A DNA stretch of 64,000 nt from Molossus alvarezi. Lineage: Eukaryota > Chordata > Mammalia > Chiroptera > Molossidae. The DNA lies in the NCBI GenBank assembly GCA_037176705.1, contig CM073905.1:28242986-28306985 (forward strand), read 5' to 3'. This document shows, in pieces, positions 42,201 through 47,398 of the stretch (positions within the stretch are counted from its first letter, which is position 1; each line of letters opens with the position of its first letter). The notes under the pieces were generated by a model that was not told the origin of the DNA, ran no database searches, and saw only the letters and a program-made list of their open reading frames with translations. The position numbers and the translations under genes are program-made.

Positions 42201-45200
42201 TCCACATAGCATTTATCTGAAGAAGAGGGTGAAGAGTGCCACAAATCTACATGCCTATCTGCTTAGCAGAAAGCTTCAAGTGACAGAACGGTAGAACTGC
42301 TCAGTGGCTGTGGCTGTGAAGACAGACTGTGAAATCTGGCCTCCTCCACCAGGGAGATGTTCTAGGATATCCATTAGTTATTTGAAATAAACTACAGAGA
42401 TGTAAAAAGCAAGTAGTATTTTTGGTATATGTAATACTTTTTTCCTATGAAGTCCCACAGAACTTCATTGGGCATTTATTGAAACAAGGAATAATTCACA
42501 CTGGTAAGTAAATTGAATACTCAGAAGCCAAAAAAGAAGAAGAAGAAAAAAAAAAAAGCATTTCATCAGACACAATGGAGTGACAATAGGTACCACTCAA
42601 GCTCCCTGGTCTGAGGGTTATATTTTAAAATTCTCCAATGTCCACAAAAATCTCTAAAATGCATGTACACCATCTTTACCATTTTTAACAGTTTATTCAA
42701 ACTCTTTCCAACTATATAATGAAAAGTTATGGGATTTCAATCAAAGGCAAATCCTAGGAGTCAGAGAGTGTAGTGGTTAAGAGGACTGGCTCTGGAGACA
42801 AGCAGTCCAGGGTTTGAACCTCAACTCTTTCACTTCTTACACAATGATCCGAGCAAGTTATTTTATTTTTTTGAGCATCCTCACCATGGATCAGAGGGGA
42901 ATAATAACACATCTCAGGATAGTTAGGACATACAAAGTAAAGCTGCCTGCATAGAGTAAGTACTCAGTAATGTTAACTGTAACAACTTTTCTAAACTATT
43001 TTCTAAGTACCATTCAGATATTTCAAGAGCCCACTGAAATTCATGACCAGTAGAAAAAGTTTTTGATTGTTAATACTTAAAACATCGAATGTTTCATGTG
43101 AACAATGTATTACTATAATAAAAGTCTCAGTTGAACTCAGAGTAGAATATTTTAAATGAATTAGATCCATTAAAAAAAAAAGTAAAATATTTTTAGAAAA
43201 ATGTAATCATGGTTAAATGTTTGCCATGAAATAGAACAGAAACAAAATAATTCAGTACTATTAGTCCATTCTAAAAAGCAAAGATTGGAAACATCAAGAT
43301 GAAGGATCCCCACAAAGATACATAACATTGCTTTTTGGGACATGGTACCACTAGTAATGACATAAAAGAGACTGTTTTGAATCACAGCTTTGGTTTTCAC
43401 ATATTCAGTAGATTCACAATGTTCTTGGAGGAAAATAAACAGGAACAAGACAACAAGGACAACACACATTAAGCAACGTTCTTGATTACTTACTTAAACA
43501 TCATGGATCAGAATCCCATGGAAAGAATTATCAGAATGTTAACAACATAGTAAAATCGAGTTTGTATGAATGACGCTGGGTGAACTCCTTCCAGTTTATC
43601 TGAAGCTTAATGCCAGGGCCACTTAACTTGAGCTCCGGGAACACAAGTGGGCTTCAGAAATGTATGTGACCCCACTGAGAAGTCTTAACATAAATTCTGT
43701 ATGAAAGATTAAGTATTTTGGGGAGAGAAGGCCTTAGCATTCATCAAAATCTGAAAGAGAGCCCTAACCATAAGGTAACTCTTTCACTAGGGTTTTGCAA
43801 AAAAAAAAAAGAAAAGAAAAAAAGCAGCACAAATTAATTCCTGGCTGCTCAAGTTCACAGAACATATCAAGGTAGCCTCATTATATTCAAAACAGGAAGG
43901 AAGTGACTCAAGTCTCTGAAGATTAGGCATATGAGACAACTAAAATGACACAATAGGAGAGAAAATGTTCTGAAATTCACAAAACGCAGAAGTGCAAGGT
44001 AGTATTCAGGGTGGCAATGGAGCCAACGTTTTCCTTTGCTCATATCATCTATTGAGAACTAAAGACTATGCATTCCGAGAGGAAGTTTGAATCTAGACTC
44101 ATGTGAATCAAATGCATCACAGACAGTTCAACTGAAAACAGGCAAGAAAATAAGGAAGTAGAACAACGTTTTTAGAAAATACAGTGGAGTTTGTATAACC
44201 CACACTAACTTGGTTTATAAAACATCTCTTTAAACTCCTCCACCCCTCTCCCTATCTTAAAAAAAATTGGCAACATCACGGGCACTACACAAGCTATGAA
44301 ATAACCACATAAGGTTTGAGTTATCCCGGTACTATTTAAAATCGATCTTCATTTCCATATGACAAGATGAAGTTCAGAACAGTTGCAAAAACACTGCTGC
44401 TCAGTGATTTCATTAAGATTGTTTATTAGATGCTGTTGTGCCAAGGAAGCCATCTTACCTTTGAATTACTTCCAATTCAAAGCAGATACATCCAAGCACC
44501 AAAAACAGCACAGAGACCTGTCAATTCAGATCCAATTCCTAAGCTGGATCTGAACTCTTATCTCTGAAAATTATGCATGGGAGGAATGGTTTGGGCCTTT
44601 CAATGTCCCCAGATGCCTACACCGCCTGAATGCCTGGGGACTTTGCGTTTGTTTTGTAAATTGTAATTAATGCACTCTAGCTTTAAGGGGCTGCAAAGTG
44701 TCTGTACTAAAGAACACAATACAAAGAAGGGAGGGGAAAAAAAAAAACCACTAAATGAGAGGATCTTAAGAATATTCATTGAGTCTTCCTAACCACTGAT
44801 TGTGGTATTCCTGATTATCCCCATCGGAAAAATGAGGAAATCAAGGCTCAGCCAAACGAAGTCACCATCCCAAGGTCACGCAGAAGCAGCAAAATTTGTT
44901 GGAACTCAGGCCGTTCGGATGCCAAAACTTGAGACATGCGCTGGCTCCCCAGAACCGGTTGCGTCTGCAAGACCCCGCGGAGGTTTCCCCCAGTGGCGTG
45001 GGAGCCCGACTGTCAGGAGCCGGGAAATCATCCGCCGGTGCACTGGCGGGTCTCGGCGCAGGGAAGCGGCGAAGGTCGCCCACTCCGGCCAGGGTTCCCG
45101 GGCGGAGCGGCGGGGCTCTGGGTGGCGAGGGGTGCAGGGGGAAGCGGAGGTGACACCTGCAGCCTCCGGGGGCCGCAGCGGGGAGGACGTTCGCATTTTA

Positions 45201-45604
45201 CTTCTGTAATTGGCCTTCCTGCGGATTGCCCAAGCCCCTTCCTGTTGAAGAAGCTGCCCCGGCCTCGAGCCCGCCCCCTCTCCGCGAGGCCTGGGACTGA
45301 AGGGGCGACAGGGGCGAGGGGCGAGGGGCGAGGGGCGAGAGGGAGGGGAGGGCGGCGGCCCCCTGCCCGCCCGGCTCTGACAGGCCCGGGACGGCTCCCG
45401 CCCCAAGGCTGCCCCAGTTCCTCCTAGATGCGACCCGGGGCATGGGGCGCGGGGCCCGGCCGCCAGGAGCCGCCCGCCCCGTGGGGGCGGCCCCGGGGCA
45501 GGGGTCCCAGTCTGGGGAGTGGAGGGGAGAGGGCCCGGCCGGGGGGACTCACCCGGCCCGCTGCAGTCAGCGCACACGTCGCTGCTCCGGAGCCGCTTCG
45601 ACAT
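2773..45604 (-). CDS. GIT2: GIT2, ARF GTPase-activating protein / GRK interactor 2 (18 coding exons, 3' end outside window)
   Basis: Multi-domain scaffold that stimulates GTP hydrolysis on ARF6/ARF1 and, with PIX and PAK, acts at focal adhesions and endosomes (family knowledge). Eighteen exons, listed separately, join in phase into 666 codons plus 2 nt. The start at 45604 has a G at -3. Residues 1-120 form the ArfGAP domain with zinc cysteines C11, C14, C31, C34 and the arginine finger R39 in CSVHRSLGRH. Ankyrin repeats lie at about 132-228 (NTPLHVASKAG), Spa2-homology repeats at about 265-365 (ARFNAHEFATLVIDILSDA), and a coiled coil at about 420-475. The C-terminal paxillin-binding (FAT-homology) region, about 92 residues by comparison with the usual length of about 759, should be encoded left of position 1. 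Introns are GT-AG except intron 11 (GC-AG). Donors after exons 6, 14, 16 and 17 are weak; the last two fit the heavy alternative splicing known for this part of GIT2. Residue 9 is D where I recall E in human. Confidence 0.97.
3418..3650 (+). mobile_element. Ves SINE
   Basis: Full-length copy with the 12-bp duplication AAGAGGTGTTGA at 3406-3417 and 3651-3662. It lies 140 bp from GIT2 exon 17. Confidence 0.95.
3791..3873 (-). CDS. GIT2: GIT2 coding exon 17
   Basis: Codons 577-603 plus two bases: ASRLEKQNSTPESDYDNTPN then DTDPDDM. The frame stays open beyond the donor (ATGGG|GTACAG) for about 60 codons until a SINE, but those residues do not match GIT2, and the phase of exon 18 confirms this donor. 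The donor is weak. Confidence 0.93.
4236..4400 (+). mobile_element. Ancient MIR-like fragment
   Basis: It resembles the MIR core: a 'gatgagaaaatgaagggcc...cacacccaaggccacagtcagt' type pattern, diverged. Confidence 0.4.
4653..4890 (+). mobile_element. Ves SINE, diverged
   Basis: Head CCCTGGCTGGTTTGACTCA, shortened A/B box region, CT tract and TCAGGTGAAGATT end. Confidence 0.88.
5099..5297 (+). mobile_element. Bat SINE, CTGGTGTGGCTCAG subfamily
   Basis: Head with GGTGTGGCTCAGTGGTTGAGC and the end TCTGAAATCAATAAA; flanked by imperfect AAGAATTT duplications. Confidence 0.9.
5351..5565 (+). mobile_element. Bat SINE, CTGGTGTGGCTCAG subfamily
   Basis: Second copy of the same subfamily 50 bp downstream in the same orientation, ending AAAAATCAATAAAAACA. 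Confidence 0.9.
5732..5947 (+). mobile_element. Bat SINE inserted in Tigger-like element
   Basis: CTGGTGTGGCTTAG-type head. The duplication A(T/C)ACAGGATTGA is at 5720-5731 and 6227-6238, placing both this SINE and the next one inside a single insertion site. Confidence 0.9.
5948..6202 (-). mobile_element. Ves SINE inserted in the A-rich tail of the preceding SINE
   Basis: Reverse copy from AATCCTCACCCGAGGAC to the head at 6202; AAAAACATAT flanks both sides. Confidence 0.92.
6264..6434 (-). mobile_element. Bat SINE, TTGTTCCACTTATT subfamily
   Basis: Reverse orientation: TTTATTGACTTTTTTAGAGAG start, middle with TTGTTCCACTTATTCATGCA, and a tRNA-like head ending CTGGGCCAGGGCC. Confidence 0.88.
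6544..6595 (+). repeat. 12-bp tandem repeat, about four copies
   Basis: The unit AATTTATAAATA is repeated about four times inside a pogo/Tigger-like element. Confidence 0.9.
6661..8300. other. GIT2 intron 16, unassigned part
   Basis: Apart from the (AC)n tract, I see only AT-rich sequence with no coding exon or repeat I can name. Confidence 0.6.
7398..7441 (+). repeat. (AC)n microsatellite
   Basis: About 18 AC units with one CTC interruption, in GIT2 intron 16. Confidence 0.95.
8301..8383 (-). ncRNA. Near-perfect 83-nt hairpin in GIT2 intron 16 (candidate pre-miRNA or palindromic MITE)
   Basis: Arms 8301-8337 and 8347-8383 are 37 bp each, with a 9-nt loop at 8338-8346. Only pair 8314/8370 differs. 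On the plus strand it is C-A, but on the minus strand (sense for GIT2) it becomes G-U, so the transcript folds without a mismatch. Arm ends are the palindrome CCATATGG. The size suits a microRNA precursor, but the extreme symmetry equally suits a small inverted-repeat transposon. No target duplication is obvious. A spurious open frame begins at its left arm. Confidence 0.5.
8709..8903 (+). mobile_element. Bat SINE, diverged
   Basis: Head CCTGGCCAGTGTGTCAGTTGG; the duplication CAAAAGCTGGGTATGA is at 8693-8708, repeated with one extra G at 8904-8920. Confidence 0.9.
9576..9665 (-). CDS. GIT2: GIT2 coding exon 16 (30-codon cassette)
   Basis: Codons 547-576: IGRSALVTSSSSLPSFPSTL then SWSRDESTRR. 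It is a symmetric phase-0 exon, so it can be skipped without frameshift. The donor AGG|GTTAAG is weak, consistent with alternative use. The CpG-bearing exon sequence stands out from AT-rich intron on both sides. Confidence 0.95.
10144..10380 (+). mobile_element. Ves SINE, young-looking
   Basis: Close to the consensus seen across this window, with a complete head and CTCGGGTGAGGATTA-A(n). Confidence 0.93.
11483..11731 (-). CDS. GIT2: GIT2 coding exon 15 (largest exon)
   Basis: Codons 464-546, a symmetric phase-0 exon of 83 codons. It starts LQTLQSENSNLRKQATTN (end of the coiled coil) and continues into a serine/arginine-rich linker, SLKRRPSARGSRPMSMYETG, ending RLQPFPAH. The donor is CAT followed by GTAAGT. 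Exons of this region are skipped in some known isoforms. Confidence 0.96.
11732..13547. other. GIT2 intron 14, unassigned part
   Basis: AT-rich intron; no exon, SINE or clear old repeat recognised. 12420-12960 is less AT-rich, but shows no open frame of note. Confidence 0.55.
13548..13762 (+). mobile_element. Bat SINE, CTGGTGTGGCTCAG subfamily
   Basis: Head CGGCTGGTGTGGCTCAGTGG, long CT tract and CTAAAATCAATAAAA end. Confidence 0.9.
13763..15631. other. GIT2 intron 14, part adjacent to exon 14
   Basis: No element recognised; generic intron sequence. Confidence 0.55.
15632..15781 (-). CDS. GIT2: GIT2 coding exon 14 (coiled coil)
   Basis: Codons 414-463, a symmetric phase-0 exon of 50 codons starting SLDSDLSDGPVTVQEFMEVK and ending LSDELRIMQKK. 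The heptad pattern marks the dimerising coiled coil. The donor AAG|GTAACA is non-optimal. Confidence 0.96.
16085..16400 (+). mobile_element. L2 3'-region fragment
   Basis: TTCATTCAACA-like start, TTTATTGAGCATCAGGCAGTG TTCTAGG-type text and a downstream L2-like GAGAGGTGAGGACATT; diverged ancient LINE. Confidence 0.65.
16720..17515. mobile_element. L2-derived fragments
   Basis: A plus-oriented piece (about 16745-16890, TTTGCTGAGCCTCTCTGTGGG then CTGGGGATTCAGCAG) is followed by a minus-oriented L2-like stretch with CTTCCCTGCCTAAAAGCTCC and TGGTAAATATTTGTTGAA. The open frames here are repeat remnants. Confidence 0.55.
17788..17927 (-). CDS. GIT2: GIT2 coding exon 13
   Basis: Codons 367-413: DNVDLILKTINQHSVESQDN then an acidic stretch (PDYDSVASDEDTDLETTASK) and ANRQK. 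It encodes the acidic linker before the coiled coil. I recall a double asparagine in human where this copy has one N before QHS. Confidence 0.95.
17990..18239 (-). mobile_element. Ves SINE nested in outer SINE (first)
   Basis: Reverse full-length copy. CATTTATTGATTTTT precedes it at about 17974 and repeats at 18239, acting as the target duplication. Confidence 0.93.
18358..18584 (-). mobile_element. Ves SINE nested in outer SINE (second)
   Basis: Reverse full-length copy; flanked by TTGATTGATTCT and ATGATTGATTCT. Confidence 0.92.
19466..20115. mobile_element. Pogo/Tigger-like non-autonomous DNA transposon
   Basis: The right end TTTGCAAATATGGAATCTAT then GAATAATTAGGAATGATTAT matches the Tigger-type 'cgaatacggaatccgcgaataatgagg' pattern, decayed at CpGs. 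The internal CAGCTGGGAACATG and AACACTCTGCACATGTC regions also fit. Confidence 0.55.
20270..20501 (-). mobile_element. Ves SINE
   Basis: Reverse copy with CACTATTC duplications; lies in GIT2 intron 12. Confidence 0.92.
21483..21594 (-). CDS. GIT2: GIT2 coding exon 12 (Spa2-homology repeat)
   Basis: Codons 330-366 plus one base: GRQKLARFNAHEFATLVIDI then LSDAKRRQQGSSRSNSK. The acceptor is CCCTCAG; the donor is AAG followed by GTAACT. Confidence 0.96.
22241..22474 (-). mobile_element. Ves SINE with 18-bp duplication
   Basis: AAAGTCTGGAACAATTTA at the left and AAAGTCTGAAACAATTTA at the right (17 of 18 identical). Confidence 0.94.
22655..22894 (-). mobile_element. Ves SINE, slightly deleted
   Basis: Reverse copy missing part of the middle near CACACGGGGACAAACTGC; flanked by GTTTCTTCATATTTA. 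It lies 250 bp from GIT2 exon 11. Confidence 0.92.
23141..23238 (-). CDS. GIT2: GIT2 coding exon 11 (GC splice donor)
   Basis: Codons 297-329: VWLATQNHSTLVTETTVVPF then LPVNPEYSSTRNQ. On the minus strand the exon ends CAG followed by GCAAGT, the strong consensus for a GC-AG intron, and the next exon starts in phase after a normal CAG acceptor. No GT alternative keeps frame and conserved protein. Confidence 0.95.
23489..23561 (-). CDS. GIT2: GIT2 coding exon 10
   Basis: Codons 273-296 plus one base: LSNHLFEELAMDVYDEVDRR then ETDA. This is the first Spa2-homology repeat. The donor is CAG followed by GTGACT; the following intron is only 250 bp. Confidence 0.95.
24820..25000 (+). mobile_element. 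MIR fragment
   Basis: Contains AAGGCACTGTGCTAATATCA, CCACTTTACAGGTAAGGAAA and TTGAGGCACAGAAG, the MIR core pattern. Confidence 0.7.
25085..25260 (+). repeat. Long polypurine tandem repeat (GGGAGGAA, GGAA, GTAG units)
   Basis: About nine copies of the 8-mer AGGGAGGA, then GGAA units, then a short GTAG run, all purines until about 25232. It lies in GIT2 intron 9, where the GIT2 transcript would carry the pyrimidine strand. It produces frames of repeated Leu-Pro-Ser on the minus strand that are not genes. Confidence 0.95.
27028..27079 (-). CDS. GIT2: GIT2 coding exon 9 (52-nt small exon)
   Basis: Codons 255-272: SSLDLSELAKAAKKKLQS, the first part of the Spa2-homology domain that binds PIX. The donor is TCT followed by GTGAGT; phase 0 at the end. 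Confidence 0.95.
27538..27849. mobile_element. hAT-type non-autonomous DNA transposon
   Basis: Inverted ends CAGAGGTCGGCA and TGCCGATCCTGG; the flanking TTACAGAC / TTATAGAC form a 7-of-8 target duplication typical of hAT elements. Confidence 0.75.
28173..28218 (-). CDS. GIT2: GIT2 coding exon 8 (46-nt small exon)
   Basis: Codons 240-254 plus two bases: DHKNGQHFIIPQMAD. It links the ankyrin repeats to the Spa2-homology domain. The acceptor is TTTCAG; the donor is CAG followed by GTAAGG. Confidence 0.95.
29527..29627 (+). mobile_element. Head-only short Ves-like SINE
   Basis: Only the tRNA-like part (TCCGGTTTGGCTCAGCAG to GCTAGGGGCACATATC), then straight into poly-A. It lacks the CT-rich body. 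Confidence 0.85.
29635..29842 (-). mobile_element. Bat SINE, variant subfamily
   Basis: Reverse copy: TTTACTGATTTTTAGAGAG start, head ending CACACAGGTCAGGGCC. Confidence 0.9.
29849..30024 (-). mobile_element. Bat SINE, TTGTTCTACTTATT subfamily
   Basis: Directly adjacent to the previous SINE in the same orientation; head ends GAGCTACCTGGCCAAG. Confidence 0.88.
30384..30634 (+). mobile_element. Ves SINE with perfect 14-bp duplication inside L1
   Basis: TTATAATATACTTA at 30370-30383 and 30635-30648; the L1 text continues cleanly after removal. Confidence 0.95.
30838..31092 (+). mobile_element. Ves SINE (first of a three-SINE row)
   Basis: Head GCCCTGGCAGGTTTGGCTC; A-rich tail with AAAC units; followed by AACTTAAGG, which also precedes it. 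Confidence 0.9.
31107..31349 (+). mobile_element. Ves SINE (second of the row)
   Basis: Head GCCCTGGCCCAGTTCGCTCAG, end CCTCGGGTAAAGATT. Flanked by GAACTTAAGGGGA and, after the third SINE, GAACTCAAGAGGA. Confidence 0.9.
31350..31458 (+). mobile_element. Head-only short Ves-like SINE (third of the row)
   Basis: tRNA-like part only, ending GGGACACATACC then a poly-A run of about 23. Confidence 0.85.
31729..31935 (+). mobile_element. Bat SINE, CGGTGTGGTTCAG subfamily
   Basis: Flanked by AAAAATATTGTTCC and AAAAATATTGCTCC; ends CTCTCTAAAAATAAATAAA. Confidence 0.9.
32180..32273 (-). mobile_element. Head-only short Ves-like SINE with 15-bp duplication
   Basis: Reverse copy from a T-rich tail through GTACATGCCCCTAGCGG to the head GCCAAACCGGCCAGGG. 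GCCAAATTTGGAGTT occurs on both sides, proving it is a complete independent insertion. Confidence 0.92.
33436..33657. mobile_element. MER58-like hAT non-autonomous element
   Basis: Ends CAGGGGTTGGCAAACTTTTT and ATGGTTTGCCGACCCTGG; internal AAGGGCCAGATAAATATTTT and CAATAAAACAATATTT. TTCTATAT / TTCTACCT flank it. Confidence 0.75.
34081..34175 (-). CDS. GIT2: GIT2 coding exon 7 (ankyrin repeat 3)
   Basis: Completes codon 208 and runs to codon 239 plus one base: QGGHHELAERLVEIQYELTD then RLAFYLCGRKP. The donor is CAG followed by GTGAGT. The upstream neighbour exon is 2.2 kb away; the next exon downstream is 5.9 kb away across an L1-filled intron. Confidence 0.96.
34488..34731 (+). mobile_element. 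Ves SINE
   Basis: Full-length; AATAAATGGTCTAGGG at both sides; tail of AAAT units. Lies 310 bp upstream of GIT2 exon 7 in intron 6. Confidence 0.94.
35400..35840. mobile_element. L2-derived fragment
   Basis: CACCTGGAATGCCTGAGCTT, AAATCTAACCCATTCTTCAG and the GGAAGTGTAAATTCTGGAAA GGCAGAGTG pattern are typical of an L2 3' region in reverse. Confidence 0.55.
36371..36501 (-). CDS. GIT2: GIT2 coding exon 6 (ankyrin repeat 2)
   Basis: Codons 165-207 plus two bases, starting EKGNTPLHVASKAGQILQAE. The TPLHVA ankyrin signature is clear. The donor AAG|GTTAGA is weaker than consensus. Confidence 0.96.
36611..36697 (-). CDS. GIT2: GIT2 coding exon 5 (ankyrin repeat 1)
   Basis: Codons 136-164: QLHSSVRTGNLETCLRLLSL then GAQANFFHP. 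It is a symmetric phase-0 exon of 29 codons. It is separated from exon 6 by an intron of only 109 bp (36502-36610), the shortest in the window. Confidence 0.96.
37093..37297 (-). mobile_element. Bat SINE, variant subfamily
   Basis: TTTACTGATGTTAGAGAG start, GA-rich middle, head ending GCCACACTGGTCAGG; CAT(G)TCTTTTTG-like flanks. Confidence 0.9.
37665..37906 (+). mobile_element. MIR
   Basis: Shows CTGTGTGACTTTGAGGAG, CCTCAGTTTCCTCATCTCTA AAATGG and GGTACATAGGAAATACACAA, the MIR consensus from start to end. Confidence 0.85.
37921..38114 (-). mobile_element. Bat SINE, variant subfamily
   Basis: Reverse copy inserted at the end of the MIR; flanked by ACAGCTATTATTGTT and GCAGCTCTTATTGTA. Confidence 0.9.
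38115..39130. other. GIT2 intron 4, unassigned part
   Basis: AT-rich, no recognised elements or exons. Confidence 0.55.
39131..39236 (-). CDS. GIT2: GIT2 coding exon 4
   Basis: Codons 100-135, including PNKAEFIRAKYQMLAFVHRL and DDDSVTAKDLSK. It finishes the ArfGAP domain and leads into the ankyrin repeats. The donor is AAG followed by GTGGGT; it ends in phase 0. Confidence 0.96.
39734..39892 (-). mobile_element. Bat SINE with 15-16-bp duplication
   Basis: TTTTTTATTGATTCTTGGAG start and head ending CTACCCGGCCAGGG. CCTTGTTCTGCATTTC occurs on both sides. Confidence 0.93.
40050..40162 (-). CDS. GIT2: GIT2 coding exon 3 (ArfGAP)
   Basis: Codons 63-99 plus two bases, starting MVETLCNNGANSIWEHSLLD and ending NPQDKV. 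The ANSIWE motif is diagnostic of ArfGAP domains. The donor is ACA followed by GTGAGT. Confidence 0.96.
40163..41611. other. GIT2 intron 2
   Basis: A 1.45-kb intron with no SINE, LINE or microsatellite that I recognise. Confidence 0.55.
41612..41745 (-). CDS. GIT2: GIT2 coding exon 2 (ArfGAP core)
   Basis: Codons 18-62, beginning DPSWASVNRGTFICDECC. It contains zinc ligands C31 and C34 and the catalytic arginine finger R39. The acceptor follows an almost pure T run on the minus strand; the donor is CAG followed by GTAAAG. It ends in phase 0 at LLQ. Confidence 0.97.
41962..42063 (+). mobile_element. Head-only short Ves-like SINE
   Basis: tRNA-like part ending CTAGGGGCACATACC then CAAAAAAC-type A-rich tail. 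AAACATGAACTG flanks both ends, so the element is a complete insertion, not a broken full-length copy. Confidence 0.92.
42753..42985 (+). mobile_element. MIR
   Basis: GTGTAGTGGTTAAGAGGACT, GGCTCTGGAGACAAGCAGTC and the tail AGAGTAAGTACTCAGTAATG follow the MIR consensus. Confidence 0.85.
42986..44779. other. GIT2 intron 1, unassigned part
   Basis: SINE-free AT-rich sequence leading to the CpG island; no coding potential recognised. Confidence 0.55.
44780..44905 (+). mobile_element. MIR fragment at the island edge
   Basis: GATTATCCCCATCGGAAAAA TGAGGAAATCAAGGCTCAG and CCCAAGGTCACGCAGAAG. Confidence 0.7.
45553..45604 (-). CDS. GIT2: GIT2 coding exon 1
   Basis: Codons 1-17 plus one base: MSKRLRSSDVCADCSGP. 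It contains the first two zinc-binding cysteines of the ArfGAP finger (C11, C14). The donor is CGG followed by GTGAGT. The exon sits inside a CpG island. The reading frame stays open past the donor, but that is GC-rich intron, not protein. Confidence 0.96.
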
Positions 45605-45784
45605 GGCTCCCGCCTCCTACCTGCCGGGCACCTGGAGCCCCGGGACAGCGAAGGCGGCGGCAGCCACAGCGCTTCCGCTCTAACGGGTCCCCACCGCGGC
45701 GCTGGCGGCGGCGCCTCTCCCCTCAGCGCCTCGCAGCCGCGGCGCAGCACGCACGCGTGGGGAGGCGCCCTTCGGCGTCGGGCA

Positions 45785-45794
45785 GTCACGTGAC
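45785..45794. promoter_or_regulatory. GTCACGTGAC palindrome (USF / MiT-TFE CLEAR-type E-box)
   Basis: A perfect 10-bp palindrome, identical to the CLEAR consensus bound by TFEB/TFE3 and also a USF site, about 180 bp upstream of the GIT2 start codon. The sequence match is direct; function is inference. Confidence 0.5.
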
Positions 45795-46024
45795 AGGAAA
45801 GGGCACGCTGCCTGGTCGCCGTCTTGAGTGAGGGCAGATGGGCACGCCGGCACCTTCTGACCTGCTTGTGAATCTTGCATTTGAGTCTCCCGCCCTGGGA
45901 GACCGGCGCTTCACCCCAGCGCTGAATAATGCCAGAGAAAGCAGCAAAAATCTGTTGACCGGAACTCTGTAGCCACAACCTCAGCGAGGCCATCAAAGTC
46001 ACCGGGATAACTTGGGCCACGTTC

Positions 46025-46180
46025 ATGCGTGTGTTCATTCCTTTGTTCAGCAGATACTTATTGAGCACCTACTATGTTCCACACACTGTTCCGGGCACTG
46101 AAGCAACAGCAGTGAGCAAAGAAGACAAAATAGCCTGGCCTTATGGAGCTTATAGTCTACGGCCATTTGTAGACTTGCAA
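46025..46180 (+). mobile_element. L2 3'-end fragment
   Basis: TTATTGAGCACCTACTATGT, GGGCACTGAAGCAACAGCAG and TTATGGAGCTTATAGTCTA. Confidence 0.8.
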
Positions 46181-46936
46181 GAAAATAAAATGCATGAGAT
46201 GTTAGCTGTTTCTTTAGGCTGCAGTTTTAGTCTCATCAGTAAAAATGGAGATAATGTGCTATCTACCTCTGAACTTCGATTTGCTTTGGCATGGCCTGCT
46301 ACCTAAGAATGATTTTTATAATTTTAAAGGGTGGTGAAGAAGAAAAAGAGGAAGAGGAAGAGGAAGAAGAATAGTCAGCAAAACTCATGTGTGACCTGCA
46401 AAACTAAATGTTTCCTATCTGGCTAAGGACAGATAGAATAACTCACAGAAAAGTGTGGTATGCCTGTCCCATAGTAAGTCCTCGGTAATAGTAACTCTTA
46501 TTATTATTGGTATTTGGTATTACTATTGTTTTCTAGTCATAATTTGTTTTTAGAATAAGAATCGAATCGGTAACCTAGAGTAATTTACAGGATTCTGTGA
46601 GATAAACACAATGAGATGAATTTAATCAGTATGAAGAGAAGCACGGTGGCCCTAATGCTAATGAATATTTATTGTATGTGTCAACTGAGCACAAAAAAAG
46701 TTGAGAGGCTTTGAGTACAAATAAATGACAAAGATTTATTCACAGGTCTTAAGATTTGCAAATCATAAACACTACCAGGTAACACCTAGAACGTTTTAAA
46801 GAAAAGAGAATAGTTGACAGTTCTTATCATAAAAAGTACATTCTGTAGAGGAAACAGTCCTGCATTCTTAGCTTCTGGATTAGTTTGAGATAGTGATCTT
46901 CCAGATGTCAGGTGGTCTAGACACCTTCGTTCTTTT

Positions 46937-47140
46937 TTTTAATCCTCACCTGAGGATACTTGTCCATTTATCTTCAGATAGAGTGGGAGGGAGGGAGAGA
47001 TGTGAGAGAGACACATAGACTGGCTGCCTTCTGCATGATCCCAACCAGGGCTGGGGACGAACCACAACCCAGGCACATGCCCCTGACTAGAATCAAACCC
47101 GCAGGTTGATGCTCCAATCTCTGAGCCAAACCGGCCAGGG
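46937..47140 (-). mobile_element. Ves SINE
   Basis: Reverse copy; flanked by CGTTCTTTTTTT and CATTCTTTTTTT. Confidence 0.92.
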
Positions 47141-47149
47141 TTCATTCTT

Positions 47150-47363
47150 TTTTTAAAATCCTCACCCAAGGATATTTTTCCATTAATTTTTAGAGAGAGT
47201 GGAAAGGAAGGACAGAGAGAAAGGTAGAGAAACATGATGTGAGAGAGACACACCAATTGGTTGCTTCCCACGTTGGGTCAGGGATCGAACCTGCAACCCA
47301 GGTACATGCCCTTGACCGGAATCAAGGACCGATGCTCTAACTGCTGAGCCAGACCAGCCAGGT
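47150..47363 (-). mobile_element. Ves SINE, diverged
   Basis: Reverse copy directly following the previous one; deletion in the middle (CCCACGTTGGGTCAGGGATC). Confidence 0.9.
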
Positions 47364-47398
47364 CCTATGTTCCTCATTCTTTCCTAAGTCCTTTAGAG

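Larger units (their letters stand above)
44900..45830. promoter_or_regulatory. GIT2: CpG island / GIT2 promoter
   Basis: Strongly GC- and CpG-rich sequence around GIT2 exon 1, sharply different from the AT-rich surroundings. There is no TATA box near the expected start sites (about 45610-45830). ETS-like GGAAGCG on the minus strand is at about 45671-45680, and an E-box palindrome lies at 45785. The long overlapping open frames in this stretch are CpG-island artefacts. Confidence 0.85.

Noticed and set aside
44906..45604. 232-codon minus-strand frame starting at the GIT2 ATG
   Set aside because: Only the first 17 codons are real; the rest is GC-rich intron 1 after a consensus GTGAGT donor.
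45424..46068. 214-codon minus-strand frame upstream of GIT2
   Set aside because: CpG-island composition effect spanning the promoter and an L2 fragment; no conserved motif.
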